Notes under the pieces: model-generated
The model's input: the letters and a program-made list of their open reading frames with translations, nothing else
What the model was told of the DNA's origin: nothing
Database searches by the model: none
Position numbers and translations under genes: made by a program
NCBI GenBank assembly: GCA_947174825.1
Contig: CAMWKN010000026.1
Span: forward strand, 1 to 9,543
Origin: an uncultured Clostridium sp.
Lineage (GTDB): Bacteria > Bacillota_A > Clostridia > Lachnospirales > Lachnospiraceae
Reading direction: 5' to 3'
DNA: 9,543 nucleotides
Shown: positions 6,313 to 9,543 of the stretch, piece by piece
Layout of the letters: each line of letters begins with the position of its first letter
How positions within the stretch are numbered: the stretch's first letter is position 1

Positions 6313-6960
6313 TTATAGAAGATCCAGAATCTCCTCAGGAGCTGACACCAGACACTTGGCACCCATCTTCTGTAGAAAATCTGAATCCTTGAATCCCCAG
6401 CTAACAGTAATCCCATCCATACCAGCATTCTGTGCGGTTGCAATATCCACATCAGAATCCCCAATATACACTGCTTTCTCCCTGACCACCTGCATAGAGG
6501 ACAAAATCTCATTAACCGAATCCGGTGCCGGTTTTCTGGAGATACCATCCCGTTCCCCTACCGTTATATCAAACAGTCCTGCAAAATACTTATCACATAA
6601 GGTCTTAACCGCCTGATCTGCTTTATTCGAAACAACTGCTGTATAATATCCCCTATTTCTGACTTCCTGAAGCAACTCCGGAATCCCTTCATATGGTCTG
6701 GTTTTATCCATACAATGTTGCTGATAATACTGGATAAAATCCTGATGAAGCTGATCGAGGGCTGTTTCCGATGATCCTTCCGGCATGGCATGTTTCACCA
6801 ACAGGCGAATTCCATTGCCAACAAATCCCCTGACTTCGGATAATGTTCTCTGTGGATACCCATATCGATCCAGTATCACATTGAGACTATCAGCAAGATC
6901 CTCCAAGGTATTTAATATCGTTCCATCCAAATCAAAAATGACCAGATCATACTTCCTCAT
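6313..6960 (-). CDS. HAD-superfamily phosphatase, phosphoglycolate phosphatase-like
   Basis: A 215-residue cytoplasmic enzyme with the four HAD motifs in order: motif I FDLDGTIL with nucleophile Asp10 and Asp12, motif II VVSNK (Ser111), motif III Lys143 (SRKPAPD), motif IV GDSDVD (Asp168, Asp172). An alpha-helical cap lies at about residues 17-85. The GFVGNGIRLLV cap segment and VSWGFKD near the end are typical of the Gph/PpaX group, which removes phosphate from phosphoglycolate or, in Bacillus, from pyrophosphate; the substrate is not decided here. The ATG at 6958-6960 is preferred: GGGAGGG lies just upstream at 6967-6973. A five-codon-longer TTG start would place that site inside the coding sequence. 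The gene is preceded by a tandem repeat and a terminator, so it is probably transcribed separately from efp. Confidence 0.93.
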   Translation of the reverse strand: MRKYDLVIFDLDGTILNTLEDLADSLNVILDRYGYPQRTLSEVRGFVGNGIRLLVKHAMPEGSSETALDQLHQDFIQYYQQHCMDKTRPYEGIPELLQEVRNRGYYTAVVSNKADQAVKTLCDKYFAGLFDITVGERDGISRKPAPDSVNEILSSMQVVREKAVYIGDSDVDIATAQNAGMDGITVSWGFKDSDFLQKMGAKCLVSAPEEILDLL

Positions 6961-6997
6961 TTCTATCCCTCCCAAGCAGACAGATGAAGGCGTCGGG

Positions 6998-7080
6998 ATT
7001 CTATTTTCATTGTAACAGACACCTTAGGACAACTTTGCATTCCATTTTCATTGTGGCAGACAAGCCCAAGGCAACTTTGC
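6998..7080. repeat. Tandem 41/42-bp repeat in the HAD gene leader
   Basis: Unit 1 (6998-7038) and unit 2 (7039-7080) are directly adjacent. Read on the plus strand both share ATTC-ATTTTCATTGT at the left and CAACTTTGC at the right, with CAGACA in between and a variable middle. The block lies between the efp terminator and the HAD start, where the HAD promoter should be. Each unit offers only weak promoter-like hexamers (for example TTGTCC and TGAAAA on the minus strand), so duplicated promoter or protein-binding site is a guess. Confidence 0.7.
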
Positions 7081-7097
7081 CTCATAAGATTCCCCAC

Positions 7098-7133
7098 AAA
7101 AAGACGCGATTCTCTGTCAGACAGAATACCGCG
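7098..7133 (-). terminator. Terminator of efp
   Basis: On the minus strand CGCG (7130-7133) and ATTCT pair with AGAAT and CGCG (7105-7108) around a GTCTGACAG loop with a two-base bulge. A TCTTTTT run follows (7098-7104). It lies about 20 bases after the efp stop codon. Confidence 0.75.
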
Positions 7134-7154
7134 CCCTAATGTTTTGCCTAATTC

Positions 7155-7709
7155 TTATACTCTCTTCAAGTACTCTCCGGTACGTGTATCAATCTGGATC
7201 ACGTTACCAGTCTCTACAAACAATGGTACATTTACCTGTGCCCCTGTCTCTACGGTAGCTGGTTTATTGGCACCCTGTGCTGTATCTCCCTTGAATCCAG
7301 GCTCTGTCTCAGTAACCTCTAATTCCACAAATAACGGTGGTTCAATGGCAAATACTTCACCCTCATGAGAAAGCATCTTAACCATCTCATTCTCCTTGAC
7401 AAATTTCAAGGCATCCCCTACCTGATCTGCAGACATATCAATCTGATCGTAAGTCTCTGTATTCATGAAATGATACATGTCGTCACTGTAGAGATACTGC
7501 ATGTCCGCACGTTCAATATGTGCCTGTGGACATTTCTCTGTTGGACGGAATGTTTTCTCAACCACACCGCCACTCTTAATGTTCTTTAATTTGGTTCGTA
7601 CAAATGCAGCACCCTTACCTGGTTTTACATGCTGGAACTCAAGAACCTGATATATATTTCCTTCAAATTCAATCGTTAAACCATTTCTAAAATCACCTGC
7701 TGATACCAT
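7155..7709 (-). CDS. efp: Translation elongation factor P
   Basis: A 184-residue protein, the standard length of EF-P. It binds the ribosome between the P and E sites and relieves stalling at polyproline stretches. Domain I (1-63 or so) carries the modification loop [14 protein letters not shown] with Lys32, the residue modified in other bacteria, at its tip. Domains II and III follow as OB folds, and the C-terminal signature is intact ([17 protein letters not shown], then [14 protein letters not shown]). No lysine-modifying enzyme gene is in the window. The start at 7709 is chosen because AAGGAGG lies eight bases before it; an in-frame ATG six codons upstream (7727) contains that ribosome binding site within its own codons and is unlikely to be used. 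Transcription likely starts from the strong promoter at 7764-7792. Confidence 0.97.
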   Translation of the reverse strand: MVSAGDFRNGLTIEFEGNIYQVLEFQHVKPGKGAAFVRTKLKNIKSGGVVEKTFRPTEKCPQAHIERADMQYLYSDDMYHFMNTETYDQIDMSADQVGDALKFVKENEMVKMLSHEGEVFAIEPPLFVELEVTETEPGFKGDTAQGANKPATVETGAQVNVPLFVETGNVIQIDTRTGEYLKRV

Positions 7710-7733
7710 GCTTCCATCCTCCTTCATTGTAAC

Positions 7734-7751
7734 TGCGGTCTAAACACCGCA
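7734..7751 (-). promoter_or_regulatory. Hairpin in the efp leader
   Basis: TGCGGT and ACCGCA (7746-7751 and 7734-7739) form a perfect 6-bp stem with a 6-base loop, near the start of the predicted efp mRNA. It ends about ten bases before the ribosome binding site. It may stabilise the leader or bind a regulator; no known riboswitch is recognised. Confidence 0.35.
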
Positions 7752-7763
7752 CAGCCTTCCTGT

Positions 7764-7792
7764 ATTGTATCCCATTTTCTGGGATATTTCAA
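7764..7792 (-). promoter_or_regulatory. Strong sigma-A promoter of efp with a dyad in the spacer
   Basis: On the minus strand TTGAAA (7787-7792), 17 bases, then TACAAT (7764-7769). Spacing is ideal and each hexamer has one mismatch to consensus. The spacer is filled by the perfect inverted repeat TATCCCA, five bases, TGGGATA (7769-7787). The -35 begins only three bases after the stop codon of the beta-helix gene. Confidence 0.75.
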
Positions 7793-7795
7793 GGA

Positions 7796-9543
7796 TTATT
7801 TTGTCTTTCCTTTATTCCCCTTTAATTTTGCTTTTTTACGGCTGCTACCGTTCCAAATACCATGCTTTTTACATTTTTTGATGGTATTTTTAGTAATCCA
7901 ATATGCTACACCTTTATCCACAATAGAAATTCCATTCTTTTTAATCCCCTGAATCTTATTATTGTGGACAGCGGATACAGTACCCTTTTTGGAAATACTG
8001 ATTCCGTTTTGCTTGCAGTTCTTGATGACATTATTAATAATTCCCATCGAACGCTTTTTACCAACACCTACTGTTCCGCCTGTAATGGAGATACCATGCA
8101 CCTTCACATTAGTAATCTTATTGTTACTTAACAGCTTAATCTTTCCTTTGTCCAGCGTAATACCGTCATGGTTCACTTTTGTAATGGTATTGCCTGTCAT
8201 TTTATTAATGGTCACGCCACCAGTCACAGAAATTCCATGTTTCTTGATATTGGTAATCGTATTATCGCTGACACTGCCAATCTTGCCTTTACCAATGGAT
8301 ATACCGTTCTGTTTTGAGTTACTAATGGTATTTTTAGCAAGAATAGTCAGAGAACCTCCTCCAATGGAAATCGCATGCTTTGCTGTGTTTGAAACTGTAT
8401 TTCCTGTAACAGCCTTTGCCGTTCCTGCATCCATCATAATACCATTTTGGGAAGATCCACTAATGGTATTGTCTGAAACCGTAACATTATCTGCCTGTGT
8501 AATATGAATACCAAAACGATAAGGTCCTGTTACTTTATTTCTGGTAATGGTTACATCCGTCATACCACCACAGGTAATCGCTGTCTTACAATACTTCATT
8601 TTAGAAGAACAGGTAAGGGTATTATCGGAAATAATAATGTTCTGATTGTGATATTTTCCATTGTTGGTATAGTGATGCTGCCCTACCCCGCAAGGCATAT
8701 CAATAAAGGTATTGTTGCTTACTGTAACTTGCTGACAGGTAGTCCCATCTACTACAGAACCATTTGCCCACAGTGAATCCGTATCACTTTTATCCTTTGG
8801 ATTGTTGGTCCAGGCAGTCTCTAACTGGATTGCCTCTCTGGCAAATTCGAATTTCTTTTCCTTGCCTTTGCGATAACGAAAACCGCTGAAGGTACATCCG
8901 GTAATGCTTCCGTTTTTCACACCCACATACTCAACCAGGTGGCAGTCATATACATTCTTGACCGTACAGTCCTTCATAATAATATTCTCCGCATGGTCAA
9001 AACGAATAACATCTGCTGATGTCTTAGCTTTGGCAATATTTCCGCCATCCCAGGTGCCACCCTCCAAAGTAATATCATGGGACATCTTATATTTACCAAT
9101 CACATCCATTGCTCCATTCTGATCGGTATTGTGAATAATTTCCCGGTCCAGCATACTGTCCATACGATGGATCGTTGCCTTCGAGTCCAAAATAATATGA
9201 GTATTAGAATATACATGCAATGGTACCCGGCTAATATAATAATCTCCTGCCGGGAAATATATCGTCTTCTGTTTGCTCGCTCCCTTTACCATATCCAAAA
9301 CAGCCTGAATATCATCCCTGTCTGACTTACGGTCTTTCGCATTTACCCCGTAATCCGTCACTATATAATCATAGGATGGAGTCGCTGCTGGTGTCTGGGT
9401 TGGCTCTGCAGTTGGTACCTGGGTTGGATCACCTGTCGGTGCCTGGGTTGCCACTGCCTCCGGTGTCGGGCTTGGCTGATCTGGTGTCTGCACAACCACC
9501 GGTGCAGCAGCTAAGGTACGAACACCGCCCAAAACAAACGGCA
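7796..9543 (-). CDS. Secreted right-handed beta-helix protein, pectate-lyase-3-like (5' end beyond the window)
   Basis: The frame is open to the right edge. A TTG at 9530-9532 is not the start: the codons before it (PFV, then LGGVRTLAAAP) look like the end of a signal peptide. Numbering from that TTG, residues 11-53 are a Pro/Thr/Gln linker with PTQ-PT repeats. At 54-165 comes a Pectate_lyase_3-type start (TDYGVNAKDRKSDRDDIQAV, IYFPAGDYYIS, VYSNTHIIL, LEGGTWDGG) and from about 180 to 560 parallel beta-helix coils. The last nine coils are regular 22-24 residue repeats with N-x-I at one turn and K-[HN]-G-I-S at another. The C-terminus is very basic (SSRKKAKLKGNKGKTK). Such folds bind or cut polysaccharide; no catalytic set could be assigned. 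It ends three bases from the efp promoter without a clear terminator. Confidence 0.88.
   Translation of the reverse strand, partial: PFVLGGVRTLAAAPVVVQTPDQPSPTPEAVATQAPTGDPTQVPTAEPTQTPAATPSYDYIVTDYGVNAKDRKSDRDDIQAVLDMVKGASKQKTIYFPAGDYYISRVPLHVYSNTHIILDSKATIHRMDSMLDREIIHNTDQNGAMDVIGKYKMSHDITLEGGTWDGGNIAKAKTSADVIRFDHAENIIMKDCTVKNVYDCHLVEYVGVKNGSITGCTFSGFRYRKGKEKKFEFAREAIQLETAWTNNPKDKSDTDSLWANGSVVDGTTCQQVTVSNNTFIDMPCGVGQHHYTNNGKYHNQNIIISDNTLTCSSKMKYCKTAITCGGMTDVTITRNKVTGPYRFGIHITQADNVTVSDNTISGSSQNGIMMDAGTAKAVTGNTVSNTAKHAISIGGGSLTILAKNTISNSKQNGISIGKGKIGSVSDNTITNIKKHGISVTGGVTINKMTGNTITKVNHDGITLDKGKIKLLSNNKITNVKVHGISITGGTVGVGKKRSMGIINNVIKNCKQNGISISKKGTVSAVHNNKIQGIKKNGISIVDKGVAYWITKNTIKKCKKHGIWNGSSRKKAKLKGNKGKTK
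7853..8476 (-). repeat. PbH1-type beta-helix coding repeats
   Basis: Nine consecutive coils of mostly 22-24 residues (one of about 30) are encoded here. Coil centres read QNGIMM, KHAISI, QNGISI, KHGISV, HDGITL, VHGISI, QNGISI, KNGISI, KHGIWN. The corresponding DNA shows a roughly 66-72 base periodicity of ATTCCATGT/ATTCCGTTC-like blocks on the plus strand. Confidence 0.85.

Noticed and set aside
6135..6548. 137-residue minus-strand open frame
   Set aside because: Overlaps the HAD gene in another frame, where motif IV of the HAD protein is clearly encoded, and runs into the phosphoesterase promoter.
6961..6975. TTG start giving a five-residue-longer HAD protein
   Set aside because: The GGGAGGG ribosome binding site lies inside these codons and is correctly spaced for the ATG at 6958-6960.
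7710..7727. Upstream in-frame ATG for EF-P
   Set aside because: Its codons contain the AAGGAGG that serves the next ATG, and EF-P proteins normally begin at MVSAGDF-like sequence.
7853..8476. CRISPR-like regular repeats
   Set aside because: Repeats are degenerate, have a coding period of 22-24 residues and lie inside one long reading frame.
7962..8507. 181-residue hydrophobic, membrane-like open frame on the plus strand with internal repeats
   Set aside because: It mirrors the beta-helix coils; the repeats and hydrophobicity come from reading Asn/Ile/Gly coil codons backwards, and no ribosome binding site precedes it.
9530..9532. TTG as start of the beta-helix gene
   Set aside because: The frame is open upstream to the window edge and the residues around it look like the end of a signal peptide, so the true start is outside.

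Overview
The window looks like a chromosomal stretch from a low-to-mid GC Gram-positive anaerobe of the class Clostridia, most likely Lachnospiraceae. That is an inference from the strong AGGAGG-type ribosome binding sites, the sigma/anti-sigma pair architecture, the Ig-like metallophosphoesterase and Thr/Pro-linked beta-helix secreted proteins, and codon use. No rRNA, tRNA, CRISPR array, transposase or phage gene was seen. Seven genes lie on the minus strand and one on the plus strand.

Left part (1-1794): a two-gene sigma/anti-sigma operon read leftwards. A small sigma-70 family factor (920-1480) overlaps by ATGA a single-pass membrane protein (1-923) that runs off the left edge. A candidate ECF-type promoter and the terminator of the next gene share the 314-base gap behind it. 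An alpha/beta hydrolase of the monoacylglycerol lipase type (1795-2691) follows.

Centre (2692-4195): the only plus-strand gene (2966-4072) is the most interesting item. It is a single protein with an N-terminal response-regulator receiver domain, a coiled coil, and a RelQ-like (p)ppGpp synthetase domain with all key synthetase motifs intact. It would let an unseen histidine kinase control alarmone synthesis directly. Its promoter region carries two inverted repeats, and a strong bidirectional hairpin terminator separates it from the convergent gene.

Right part (4196-9543): a secreted metallophosphoesterase with three Ig-like repeats (4196-6130), a phosphoglycolate-phosphatase-like HAD hydrolase (6313-6960), elongation factor P (7155-7709), and the C-terminal 580 or so residues of a secreted right-handed beta-helix protein (7796 to beyond 9543). 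Terminators lie behind efp and behind the HAD gene. Strong promoter-like sequences precede efp and the phosphoesterase gene, and a 41/42-bp tandem repeat sits before the HAD gene, so these are probably separate transcription units rather than one operon.

Together the genes suggest a region of signalling (sigma factor, receiver-alarmone synthetase), surface or secreted enzymes, and housekeeping (EF-P, phosphatase). No obvious shared pathway links them.
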